64,000 bases of DNA from Tipula vernalis (Eukaryota; Arthropoda; Insecta; Diptera; Tipulidae). The number at the start of each line of letters is the position of its first letter. Position 1 is the first letter of the stretch. The position numbers and the translations under genes were made by a program. The notes under the pieces were generated by a model. It did no database searches, was not told the DNA's origin, and was given only the letters and a program-made list of their open reading frames with translations. Location of the stretch: positions 112,458,838-112,522,837 of the forward strand of contig OY282558.1 of assembly GCA_958295665.1 (NCBI GenBank), written 5' to 3'. Positions 35,326 to 44,800 of this stretch are shown here, piece by piece.

Positions 35326-36744
35326 TCCGGATATTTTTTGTGCTAAAAAACGAGCGCATCCAAAAATCAGTATATTTTTAACTCTACTTTTTTATGATTT
35401 TTTTGACAACTGAAAATTATATCTTTTATCGGTGTAAAAAAATCAAAAAGTTCGACGATTTGAGAAATATAAATTAAAATAATATGAAAATGCGTTAATT
35501 TGCACATTGATTATAAAAAAAAAAATGGAGGTGTGGCCAATACATGACTTTCTTTTACGAACAGAGAATTTTGAGAAATTTTATTTTTTTTTTTAATTTT
35601 TTAATTTTTTAATTTTTAAATTTTTAAATTTTTTTTTATTTTTTTTATTTTTTATTTTTTTTTTTTGGAAGCATTTTGTATAAAGTAGTTTTTTGTAAAC
35701 CTTATACTTTTTAAGGATTTTGCAAAATAAATTTTCTGGATCAAAGGAGTGGACACTTCTGGTTAGCCGATTTGGAGTAAAATTTCGCTGGGACCTCCCA
35801 ATTTATCAAAAAAGCTTAAATCAGAAGTTTCAGGTCGATTGGTTAAACCATCTGGGCTGTAGGGAGGACACACAGACTGACAGACGGACAGACTGACAGA
35901 CTGACAGACTGACAGACTGACAGACTGACAGACTGACAGACTGACAGACTGACAGACTGACAGACTGACAGACTGACAGACTGACAGACTGACAGACTGA
36001 CAGACTGACAGACTGACAGACTGACAGACTGACAGACTGACAGACTGACAGACTGACAGACTGACAGACTGACAGACTGACAGACTGACAGACTGACAGA
36101 CTGACAGACTGACAGACTGACAGACTGACAGACTGACAGACTGACAGACTGACAGACTGACAGACTGACAGACTGACAGACTGACAGACTGACAGACTGA
36201 CAGACTGACAGACTGACAGACTGACAGACTGACAGACTGACAGACTGACAGACTGACAGACTGACAGACTGACAGACTGACAGGCACCATTTCGAAACCC
36301 ACTTTTTCGGACTCAGGGTTGAGGTCCCCGAACAGATAAATCTCAAAAAATCTCAAGGTCCAAAATTTTCATGATTACTATACTTTATTTTACTAGAGTA
36401 AGAGAAAGTAAAAAATGGAAGACCGGTTTCGGATTTTTACCACCATCAAATATAATATGGATTCTCCATTTTTATTGTAATTATAATTTTGGTATTTTAA
36501 ACGTCAATATTACATTTTCTTTTATTATTTTACTATGTTTTATTAATATCATTGTTCAAATTGACGTTTTTTGTATTATTTTGATTTCAATTTTTCAATT
36601 CGCAGAAATTTTGGATTTTTTTAAACCGATAAAAGAAATAATTCAGTTGCCAAAAAAACTCCAAAAAAATCCAACTAAAATTAGAGTTAAAAATATATCT
36701 ATCTTTTGGATGCACTCGTTTTTTAGCATAACAAATATCTGGAT
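35326..36744. mobile_element. Long-armed inverted-repeat element enclosing an 8-bp satellite
   Basis: The arm at 35326-35516 pairs with the reverse complement of 36541-36744. Blocks such as GCTAAAAAACGAG(C/T)GCATCC, ATATTTTTAACTCT and CTTTTATCGGT recur in inverse order with about 75-80% identity by eye. The core holds a (CAGACTGA)n array and a flank that also occurs at 18.34-18.55 kb. No transposase. ORFs of 166-197 codons here (for example 36371-36871 + and 35763-36356 -) are readings of the arm and the satellite. I cannot name the family; it is foldback- or MITE-like. Confidence 0.6.
35879..36283. repeat. (CAGACTGA)n octamer array, about 50 copies
   Basis: Nearly perfect 8-bp tandem repeat of about 400 bp with almost no substitutions inside; only the first units (CAGACGGA) and the last (CAGGCACC) differ. 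Eight is not divisible by three, so each strand reads a 24-bp codon cycle and gives long stop-free ORFs (SLSVCQSV on the minus strand) that should not be taken as protein. Homogeneity implies recent expansion or ongoing slippage. Confidence 0.97.
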
Positions 36745-37426
36745 CTTTTTTATCCCTTGGTCAACAGCGAACACTAATGAGAAATTCTGTCGGCAAAAAA
36801 AATACTATGCGGGTAAAAAATTTTACTCGAAGGGTAATAAACTAAAATTACAAATTCCTTCTAGAAAATAAAACACTTTTTCTTTTTGCTGGAGAATATT
36901 TTGCTTTACTCTGGATTTTTTCGTACATTTGCTTTGCTCTTTACAAATACATAGAAATATGAAATGTGAAAGTGAATTGTAAACAAAAACAAAACTCCAT
37001 TATGATATTGCATTTGTGGTTTATGTGAATATTAATGCGCTAAAATATATGAAAGATTTATTAAATTTCAAAAAAAAAAACTTGGTTTAGTTATTTAATC
37101 TTATATTCATATAAATAAATAAAATAAAACCTTAAAAGAGTAAAACATAACCTCACTGTTTTTTGCTTTTTTTACACCAACACAACTACAAAAATATTTC
37201 ATATTCTTTTGGACATAAAAAAGTTACTTTAATTCGAGTAACCCGAAGGAATTTGACATAAGAAAGATCACAAGTGAAAGGGGAAAGAAAGTGAAGTTAC
37301 CGGGGGTAAAATTTATCCTAAATATTTTCTGTTAAAAAGCCATCAGTGAACATACGGTGTGTGTATAGGAAATAGCAGTTGGTCAACTGGAAAGCAACTA
37401 ATTAGTGTACTGACCTAAATAGCGCT
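36745..37426. other. Non-coding flank left of the errantivirus
   Basis: AT-rich. Ends with the target duplication CGCT at 37423-37426. No gene seen. Confidence 0.5.
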
Positions 37427-37729
37427 AGTTAAGTATTATCACTTGGTAAAGAAAACTATTTAATATATTTTTAATGTTCTTTATTAGAAGGTTCGTGTAA
37501 AACTGACTTATCATATATGGAAAAATGATTTACATGGTATTTAGAAGTGCTACGTTAACAAATAATTAATTATAATTATAATTCTAAGAATTGTATATTA
37601 ATGTATCAAATAAAATTATCATTAAAGAATTTAGCTTACGTTATAATAAATGATGGGAACAAAATAGTAATTTAATATAATTTAGTTTAAATGAAATTAA
37701 ATACAGGATGTTGTTGCGATAACGTAACT
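37427..37729 (-). repeat. Errantivirus 3' LTR
   Basis: 303 bp, matching the 5' LTR base for base as far as I can read. Provides the 3' end processing site (AATAAAG on the minus strand near 37479-37485). Preceded by the polypurine tract. Confidence 0.93.
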
Positions 37730-37741
37730 CCTCCCCTCTAA
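37730..37741 (-). promoter_or_regulatory. Errantivirus polypurine tract
   Basis: Minus strand TTAGAGGGGAGG directly abuts the 3' LTR. It primes plus-strand DNA synthesis. The env stop codon (TAG, 37738-37740) lies inside this tract, so coding and priming signals overlap. Confidence 0.85.
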
Positions 37742-39361
37742 GAGTGAAGCGACGGCCATAAGGTCGCTGGGTTTGTGGTGTCATTGGTTGTAGCTGTAAT
37801 CGTGGGTTCATCTTGCTGGATTGGATTCTTCCTACATTGCATTAAATTGAATTGGTTGACAATCTTATAAATTATATAAAATATGATTATTAGAAGAATA
37901 GTAAATCCTGCAATTAAAGATTTAAATGATTCATTAGTGGTCTGTTTCAATACAATTATTTCCTTCAAATTTTCCAATGTCCAATTATTCAGTTTTTGAA
38001 AGTTGGGTTTTTCAACTATCTCAAGATGTTGAATGTCGTTGTATATTGTTGAAATTATTTCTATCGTGTCCCAATATATTGGAGTTCTGCTTTTGTATTC
38101 GAAGCCATTTATGGAAATTGAACAGTTTTTGAAATGAATTAATAATATTCCTTTCAATGATTTGTGTTTTATGTTGGTACCACACGATGTTTCTATAGCA
38201 ACTTCATTTTGCGATATGATAAGCAGGTGTTCGGGTTCAAACATTTCTATTGTGTCACCGATGTCTGTATTGGTTATTAAGGTGCAATTTGCTGGTTGAT
38301 TATTGATGATATTTGGGACGCATCCATTTACTGTGTTCGGTTGAATGGATTCTTTTTGGCAATATCTTATCTTTTCGATGGTGAGGCATGGTTTATTCAC
38401 ATATTGTTGAAAATATTCACTTAATAAAAGGAACGGGGTTTTAATTTGGATAGTGTAGGAATTGTTAATTGGTAATTCTTTTAAATGGTAAAAAGAAAAT
38501 GAATTTGGGTGAAATATTGGTATTTTAATAAAAATTATATTAGTATGGTTATAGTAAGCTTGAAGTTCGAGGAATTCGTAAATGTTTTCGTCGGAAAAAA
38601 CATTAACACTTTGTTCTCTTAACATAACGGAAACGTAATTGATTTCGGTTGGGTGTAAGATATGTTTAGATATGATCCCGAGTTTGGCTAAAAGTAATGA
38701 TTCGGAAATATCATTCAAATGTTCACTCAACATGTCCATGTTGAATAGTATTTGTTCAAAATATTGATTGATATGCAAGGTTCGTTCAATAACATCTAAT
38801 TTTTCGATTATATTGTCATGAAAATTATTCAAGTATTTCTCTAAATGCTCCTGTTGTTTGTTTATGTGTTTTGTGATATTGTTAAATCTTCTCAACATTT
38901 GTGTGTTAATATAGATTTGATTTTTCATTTGATTACTAATTTCATTCTGAGTTGATTGTAAACTGTTTAATTTGGTGTTAATTTCTACGTGGTCTTCGTA
39001 GTCCAAATTTCCAGTTATTGTTTTAATGATTCCTCCAAGTCCGTTGATAAGTCCTCGTTTGTTTCTGTATTTCGGCCGAATTAGATCTAAGTCGTTTGAT
39101 AATGTGTGACATTTCTTCCGTAATAAATTTAGTTTAGGTAAAAAATCAATATATTTCATTGATTGATTGTGAAAGTAGTCAATATTTCTTGTTATTAAAT
39201 TTAAATTTATGTCATACTCTGTTAGGTTGATTATGTGAAGCAGTTTCGAATAACTCGTTATTATTCTTGCATTTCCTAATTTTAGGGGTAAAAGTCCGTT
39301 GTTGTTATTCAAGTCATGAATTTCTATTTTTTGCTGTACCGTACTTTGAAGTTTAAGTGTC
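37738..39361 (-). CDS. env: Errantivirus Env, main (second) exon
   Basis: Open from a splice acceptor (AG at 39362-39363, preceded by a T-rich run) 12 nt past the pol stop, to a TAG at 37738-37740. That is about 540 codons with no usable ATG near the start, so translation must begin in an upstream exon (44291-44331), whose phase fits. Class: insect errantivirus Env, related to baculovirus F-type fusion proteins. A furin-like site RNKR is followed by a glycine-rich fusion-peptide-like stretch starting GLINGLGG (about 39035-39070). A long helical region lies downstream, with many N-x-S/T sites, a hydrophobic membrane segment about 20 residues long (around 37870-37935) and a short cytoplasmic tail. 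It would let particles enter cells. No inactivating lesion seen. Activity is not established. Confidence 0.88.
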
Positions 39362-39372
39362 CTGAAAATAAA

Positions 39373-42300
39373 TTAAGTATTGCGTTTATTTTTTATCTTT
39401 TGCTTATGAACCTTTCTTTTGTCCGTCGTTACTGTTACTTTATTATCACTTACAACTATATGTTTCATAAACCTAGGTGCTAACTTATTTCTACGGTTTT
39501 CTAATTCATAAATCTCTTCACCTACTTCATAATTTTCTGGTTCTACTCTATTTTCATTTAAATTTTCTATGTTTCTCGTTTTATTTACTAAGCTAATATT
39601 ATGTGCTAACCTGCATAAATCATCATAATTTTTAGAATGGTTCCTAATGAAATCTTCCCTAGATTCGTTGTTTTGTTTTGCCAAATTTAATGGGTGTGAT
39701 TTGGTATAATGTCCATTTAGTAGCTCGAATGGAGTTAATTTGGTCGTCGAGTGTATGGCATTATTATATGTAATAATTGCTTCGTCCATTATTTCGTTGA
39801 TGGATTTGGTCTTATCTTGATTAAATATAATTCTGATTATTTCTGTTAATGTTGAGTGGAAACGTTCTACTGGTGAATTCCCTGTGGAATTCTTTGCAGT
39901 AGTATAATGTATTTCTATGTTATATAATTTCAAAAAATCCTTAAAAATACTTGAGAGAAATTCCTGTCCATTGTCTGCTATAATTTTCACGGGTATACCA
40001 TGGTGGGAAATGAAATGTTTTAAAGCTTTTACTATATAAATACTATTTCTTCCTATTAAATGGTAGGCACTTGAAAATTTACTAAATTTATCTATTATAG
40101 TTAGAAAGTTTTCTTTATGTGAAGCATATACATCTATGTGTAATATTTTTAGTGGTCTATCCGGGGTTTCCGTTAATTCGTATTTTATTTGTTTAACATT
40201 TCTTTCATATTTATAGGTTTGGCAGATTTCACAATTGTTAATTATACTAGAAATAACATTTTTCATTTTTGGAAAGAAATAATCTCTTTTTAAGTGTAAG
40301 AGAGTTTCTTGTATACCTCTATGGTTGGATTTAATATGGTAATTCCTAATTATATCTTCTTGGTCATCTCTCTCTACTACGTCTCTTACTATAAAATTAC
40401 ATCTAATTAATTTAATCTTAGAATAACTAAAATATTTAGAAAATGTTGCTTGTACGAGTTTAAAGGTCTCATCATCTGTTAGTATTCCTGTTATTTTTTT
40501 CGGAATAAAATAGTTTTTGAATATTTCTAACATGACTTCCTCTTTCATGAAGTCATTTCTTCGTATTATAAATCTTTTTTGTGTTTTAAATAATATCTTA
40601 TATTTTATATCTGGTTTATCTATTATACTATTTTCTAGTATAACCTGGTACGTGAATTCGTTCAACGATCTTTCAGATATTGGTATTCCCTCATCTAAGT
40701 TTTCCTCTCCAGAATGTATGGTTTCTAAATCTCCTACATTATTAATAATTGAATCATTCGAACTAGTTTCTTCTTGTAAATTAATTTCTATACGTGATAA
40801 TGCATCTGCATTTGTATTCATTTTCCCCTTTTTATAATGTATGTTGTAGTCAAATTCTTCTAATTTCAATCGCCACCTTACTAATTTGGAATTTGGTTCC
40901 TTTAACGAGAAAAGCCATACTAAAGGTTTATGGTCTGTTACGATGTTAAATTTCCTACCGTATAAATACGGTCTAAAGTATTTCGTTGCCCAGACGATTG
41001 CTAATAACTCCTTCTCAATTGTACTATAATTTTGTTCGGTTTTTGTTAGAGTTCTACTGGCATAACACGTTGGCTTATCGGACCCTATTGGTCCTTGGGA
41101 AAGTACCGCTCCTAGAGCGAAATTGCTAGCATCGGTCGTTAAGTTAAAGGGTTTGTTGAAATCGGGGTATTGTAATAATGGGTCGTTACACAACAAATTT
41201 TTGCAGGTTTCAAAGCATTCCAAGTAGGTTTGATCAATAACAATACCTTTGTCTTTTCGTAAGCATTCAGTGAGGGGTTTTGTAATTCTTGCAAAATCTT
41301 TTAAGAACTTTCTATAATACCCTAGTAACCCTAAAAAACTTTTAATTTGTTTTTCAGTTTTGGGTAACGGGAATTCTTTTACAGCTTTAATCTTCTTAGG
41401 GTTCGGTTTAACACCTTCCGGTGTCACTACGTGGCCCAAAAATTCAATTTCCTTATGTAAGAATTCGCACTTGTCCAATTGGACTTTTAGGTTTGCTTCC
41501 CTGAGTCTTTGAAATATTTTACTTAAATTTTCAGTATGTTCTTGTAGGGAGGTCGAATAAATTATAATATCGTCCATATAACACAGACAAATTCGCCCTT
41601 GATATTCCCTTAGAATGTTATCCATTACTCTTTGGAACGTTGACGGCGCATTTTTTAAGCCGAAAGGCATTCGAATAAATTCGTAATGCCCATTGTCAAC
41701 ACTAAAAGCTGTTTTGGGAATGTCCCTTTTGTTGATTTCAATCTGATGAAATCCGGAAGCTAAATCTAACGTACTAAAATATAAGCATTTCCCTAGTTTA
41801 TCTAAAATTTCATTGATGTTAGGAAGAGGGTATCTATCGTCTACTGTTTTATCGTTCAGTTTTCTATAATCTATAACTAGTCGCCATTTTTGTTTTCCAC
41901 TAGCGTCTGCCTTTTTTGGTACGATCCAAATGGGGGACGACCAGGGTGAGAAACTGGGTTGTATAATGCCCTGTTCTAACATTTTAGATATTTGTGATTT
42001 TATTTCATCTTTGTGGATTTCAGGGTAACGGTACGATTTTGTGTATATTGGTACATCATCTGTTGTGTTAATAGAATGTTTAATTTCGTTGGTGAATGTT
42101 AAAAGATCACCGTCTTTAAGGAATATGTCTTCATGTTTTTTGCAAGTTTTAAGTAGTTCAGTTTTTTCTTCGTCATTCAAGTGGTCCAGTCTTAGTAAAT
42201 TTTGTAGGTCACTGTTTGATTTAGTTAGAATTTGGTTTTTAAATTGGTCGATTGAATAATTATGTAATTCGAAATATTTCTGTTCTATTGATTCTACTTT

Positions 42301-43038
42301 TAAGGGTTGTTCTAGCCTAAATGTCTTAGGTTCGTTTGATGTATTTTTTATTTCAATGTTAGAATACCATTTGTCACTATGGTATAGTCCTTCAGAAATT
42401 TGTATTTCGTCCGTGATTATAGTTGGTTTTAAATAGAAGTCTCCGTTTTCTAAGTCTACTGGTAGTCGTGTAATTAATTTAGAGTGTGGGGGAATTTCAT
42501 ATGTTTTTGACATTAAACAAGGCTTTGAAAGTAATGGGATCTTAACTGTGTCAGTTTCTAAATAATTGTCTATGAAATTGAGTCGAATTTTTAATTGTTG
42601 CATCATTTCTGTACCTATTAATCCGTCAAAGTAATTATGGAATTTAAAGAGATAAAAGGTCAAGTTTTCGTTTGTTCTAAATTCTTTAAGTCCAGGTATA
42701 ACAAGTTTTTTGTCTATGTTCTGTTTATTAAATATAGTCGTAATTTCTATAGGGTCAATAACAATAAAGTCTTTTTCGTCGATTAAAATTGGGTTTACAA
42801 AAGATTTTGAACTACCTGTGTCAATAAGAAATTTTAAATTTTTATTACCGTTCCTAATATGAATGTAAGGAAGAAGATGGTCTTTATTAGTATTATTATT
42901 ATTTATGTCTAAATATCCGATTTGTTCTCCGAGGCGATTAAACGAAAATTTTCCTCGTCTATTTCGATTTCTTGTTGAGGTTCTAAATAATCTTCTTGAG
43001 ATTCTAAATAATCTAATTCTGTTGTATCTGTCACAGAA
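39373..43038 (-). CDS. pol: Errantivirus Pol polyprotein (protease, RT, RNase H, integrase)
   Basis: The frame is open from about 43038 to the stop at 39373 (about 1,220 codons) and has no useful ATG at its start, so it is made by -1 frameshift from Gag. Protease: LIDTGSSKSFV near 42815-42850 (Asp-Thr-Gly catalytic triad). RT: LVIDYRKLN, LDLASGFHQI and MPFGLKNAPSTFQ blocks, with active-site YMDD at 41569-41580. RNase H: TTDASNFALGAVLSQ followed by YSTIEKELLAIVWA. Integrase: zinc finger with N-terminal histidines and C-x-x-C (NCEICQ), first Asp in HIDVYAS, second in ADNGQEF and Glu in VERFHSTL, about 35 residues apart. C-terminal tail: a NRRNKLAPRF-type block. All catalytic residues are intact and there is no frameshift. 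It copies the RNA genome into DNA and integrates it. Confidence 0.95.
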   Translation of the reverse strand, partial: FCDRYNRIRLFRISRRLFRTSTRNRNRRGKFSFNRLGEQIGYLDINNNNTNKDHLLPYIHIRNGNKNLKFLIDTGSSKSFVNPILIDEKDFIVIDPIEITTIFNKQNIDKKLVIPGLKEFRTNENLTFYLFKFHNYFDGLIGTEMMQQLKIRLNFIDNYLETDTVKIPLLSKPCLMSKTYEIPPHSKLITRLPVDLENGDFYLKPTIITDEIQISEGLYHSDKWYSNIEIKNTSNEPKTFRLEQPLKVESIEQKYFELHNYSIDQFKNQILTKSNSDLQNLLRLDHLNDEEKTELLKTCKKHEDIFLKDGDLLTFTNEIKHSINTTDDVPIYTKSYRYPEIHKDEIKSQISKMLEQGIIQPSFSPWSSPIWIVPKKADASGKQKWRLVIDYRKLNDKTVDDRYPLPNINEILDKLGKCLYFSTLDLASGFHQIEINKRDIPKTAFSVDNGHYEFIRMPFGLKNAPSTFQRVMDNILREYQGRICLCYMDDIIIYSTSLQEHTENLSKIFQRLREANLKVQLDKCEFLHKEIEFLGHVVTPEGVKPNPKKIKAVKEFPLPKTEKQIKSFLGLLGYYRKFLKDFARITKPLTECLRKDKGIVIDQTYLECFETCKNLLCNDPLLQYPDFNKPFNLTTDASNFALGAVLSQGPIGSDKPTCYASRTLTKTEQNYSTIEKELLAIVWATKYFRPYLYGRKFNIVTDHKPLVWLFSLKEPNSKLVRWRLKLEEFDYNIHYKKGKMNTNADALSRIEINLQEETSSNDSIINNVGDLETIHSGEENLDEGIPISERSLNEFTYQVILENSIIDKPDIKYKILFKTQKRFIIRRNDFMKEEVMLEIFKNYFIPKKITGILTDDETFKLVQATFSKYFSYSKIKLIRCNFIVRDVVERDDQEDIIRNYHIKSNHRGIQETLLHLKRDYFFPKMKNVISSIINNCEICQTYKYERNVKQIKYELTETPDRPLKILHIDVYASHKENFLTIIDKFSKFSSAYHLIGRNSIYIVKALKHFISHHGIPVKIIADNGQEFLSSIFKDFLKLYNIEIHYTTAKNSTGNSPVERFHSTLTEIIRIIFNQDKTKSINEIMDEAIITYNNAIHSTTKLTPFELLNGHYTKSHPLNLAKQNNESREDFIRNHSKNYDDLCRLAHNISLVNKTRNIENLNENRVEPENYEVGEEIYELENRRNKLAPRFMKHIVVSDNKVTVTTDKRKVHKQKIKNKRNT

Positions 43039-44237
43039 TCATTTGATTCGCCTTCAATATTAAATAGTTCTTCCGATACAAATCTTGGCTGGTTAGTGGG
43101 TTGAATTGTTATATTTGCTTGATATTGATTAGGGGATCTATATTTTGAATGTCCACTTGATATATCCATTGGTTCTGGTTTTGGGTAATTGGGTTTTGTA
43201 AACTGGTTTGAATATTGTTGAGGTTTATAATATTGTTGAAAGGTTTTGTGATTGGAATTTTGTGGGGTTCTAAAATTATTAAAATTTTGAGGTGGTCTTG
43301 GATAATTAAAATTATTTGGAGATTGGTTGTAAAAATTATTTGAAGGTGTCCTGAAGTTAAAATTAGGTGAAATATTCCTAGTTGGTATTTGGTTATATGA
43401 AATATTCTGTCTCAGATGTGGGTTATTTTGTGGCTTTGAGATTGAACCAACATTTCCGTGAAGTTTGAATGGTTGGTTATTAACTATGTGAATTTTATTA
43501 TTTTTCATATAGTTGATATTTTGTTCTCGCAAACAATAGCTAAATGCTTCTGCTAGTGAACTGGGTCGCATTGCCCTTATGATTGACCCTAAAGGTTCCT
43601 TAAGGCCAGATAGAAATGTGTTTAGACACATTTGCTCATAGAGTGTTTGTTTAGATTTAACAACGTTATTATCTGTTTCATGGATTTTAATATGGTTTAT
43701 TATTGTAGAATATATATCTATTATTTTAGAATAAAAACTTTCAACTGTTTCATTTATTTGGGTCATAGAATGTAAATCTTTAATTAAACTAGTTTCATTT
43801 CTTTTATCGGAATAGTGAGTCGTTAAATTATTTTTTATATCAGTCCATGTCAGTGGAGTCCCGTACATGTTTAAGACGTCGTTGGCTGGTCCAACTATCT
43901 TATTCCGTATTGCCCTTAATATAATTTTAGCGTAACTTGTACCTTCAATATCCTTCATTAAACTAAGAATTTCTTCGACATTGTCGATAAAGTCATACAG
44001 ACTTCTAGTATTTCCCTCGAATCGAGGTAAATCCTTAATTGCGTCGGGTATACGCAAGTGATTAAAAATCGCGTTATTCGCGTCTGGATTCATTTTGAGT
44101 GAATTTAATTTAAATGATACTAAATTATTACTTTTAATTTTAATATGTTCTAAGCTTATACCGTAATCCGCGGTATGTTTTGGTTGAGTGATACACGAAT
44201 TCTTCAATTTACCAAGTTTTTTAAAAGGTGGGAACAT
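42909..44237 (-). CDS. gag: Errantivirus Gag
   Basis: 442 codons from ATG at 44235-44237 to TAG at 42909. The capsid-like part begins near residue 49, where a second ATG (44091-44093) precedes LPRFEGNTRSLYDFIDNVEE, the block typical for Gag of this group. The shorter start is a real alternative, giving 394 residues. The middle is helical (retrotransposon Gag fold expected). The C-terminal third is very rich in Asn, Gln, Pro and Phe and includes PEPMDISSGHS. I see no CCHC zinc knuckle, so RNA binding would rely on other residues. The tail is acidic (about the last 50 residues). It assembles the particle that packages the RNA. Its 3' end overlaps pol by about 130 nt in the -1 frame. No damage seen. 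Confidence 0.93.
   Translation of the reverse strand: MFPPFKKLGKLKNSCITQPKHTADYGISLEHIKIKSNNLVSFKLNSLKMNPDANNAIFNHLRIPDAIKDLPRFEGNTRSLYDFIDNVEEILSLMKDIEGTSYAKIILRAIRNKIVGPANDVLNMYGTPLTWTDIKNNLTTHYSDKRNETSLIKDLHSMTQINETVESFYSKIIDIYSTIINHIKIHETDNNVVKSKQTLYEQMCLNTFLSGLKEPLGSIIRAMRPSSLAEAFSYCLREQNINYMKNNKIHIVNNQPFKLHGNVGSISKPQNNPHLRQNISYNQIPTRNISPNFNFRTPSNNFYNQSPNNFNYPRPPQNFNNFRTPQNSNHKTFQQYYKPQQYSNQFTKPNYPKPEPMDISSGHSKYRSPNQYQANITIQPTNQPRFVSEELFNIEGESNDSVTDTTELDYLESQEDYLEPQQEIEIDEENFRLIASENKSDI
42945..42951 (-). promoter_or_regulatory. Candidate -1 ribosomal frameshift site
   Basis: On the minus strand this heptamer is A-AAT-TTT in the Gag frame, which fits the X-XXY-YYZ slippery pattern. It lies inside the only window where both frames are open (42909 to about 43038), 36 nt before the Gag stop. 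Slipping back one base enters the pol frame. I did not identify a firm downstream pseudoknot. Confidence 0.55.
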
Positions 44238-44290
44238 AAAAGGAAATAACTATATAAAGGATAGCGAATATAACAAAATATAAGACTTAC

Positions 44291-44331
44291 CAGACCAAAC
44301 TGCCGATTATTGCCCAATACCAGTTGTTCAT
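44291..44331 (-). CDS. Candidate first coding exon of Env / 14-codon leader uORF
   Basis: An ATG at 44329-44331 opens 13 codons plus two bases before a strong 5' splice site (CTG|GTAAGT; GT at 44289-44290). The phase matches the env acceptor at 39361 exactly. The encoded residues are mostly hydrophobic, as in a signal peptide. In unspliced RNA the same ATG makes a 14-codon upstream ORF that stops at a TAA inside the donor (44287-44289), 49 nt before the gag ATG. Subgenomic spliced env RNAs are established for gypsy-type elements; this particular exon pairing is inference from phase and site strength. Confidence 0.65.
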
Positions 44332-44782
44332 CGCCCCGTTGTGACGTCAATAATATTTAAACACCAATATGCCGTTGATGTTGAAATTTTTGTGAATTGA
44401 ATACCACAACTATAGTTATTTTCCGTTTATGATTTTTACTTTTTTCACTTTTATGCGATGCACTTGAATAAATTTTCTTGATATTTTTCTATATATATAT
44501 AGATTAGGATAGAAAATTTTCACAATTTATATCACAGTAAACGAACTTTTCGTTTAAAAGTTTCCACACACTTTTGTTTTAAATTATTTTATTCTCTTTC
44601 ACTTATTTACTTTTTCGTTATCTACGTTTATATACTTCTACTTTATTATATTATTTTATTTTGTTATATACTTTTTGGTTTACTTTATATTATGTATATA
44701 TTATTATTGTTATTTTTGTATATTATTTTTAAAATTTACGATAAATACTTTTATTTTTATATATTGATATTTAAAAATATCA

Positions 44783-44800
44783 ATCCTATCAACTGCGCCA
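44783..44800 (-). promoter_or_regulatory. Errantivirus primer binding site (tRNA-Ser type)
   Basis: Minus strand TGGCGCAGTTGATAGGAT; its first T is also the last base of the LTR. TGGCGCAGT is complementary to the 3' end of serine tRNA (...ACTGCGCCA), the primer known for 17.6 and 297. Established for the group; the match beyond about ten bases was not checked against a tRNA set. Confidence 0.8.

Larger units (their letters stand above)
39362..44290 (-). other. Predicted env intron
   Basis: From the donor GTAAGT at 44290 down to the acceptor TTTCAG ending at 39362. It removes gag and pol from the subgenomic RNA, and retention gives the genomic RNA. The boundary choice is supported by phase, by the short distance between pol stop and acceptor, and by the lack of an env start codon. 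Confidence 0.6.

Noticed and set aside
35763..36356. 197-codon ORF with SLSVCQSV repeats
   Set aside because: It is a stop-free reading of the 8-bp CAGACTGA array; the overlapping frame gives the same pattern, which shows repeat periodicity and not a protein.
36371..36871. 166-codon ORF with hydrophobic stretches (membrane protein?)
   Set aside because: It spans the core flank and right arm of the inverted-repeat element; hydrophobicity follows from T-rich sequence and no family motif is visible.
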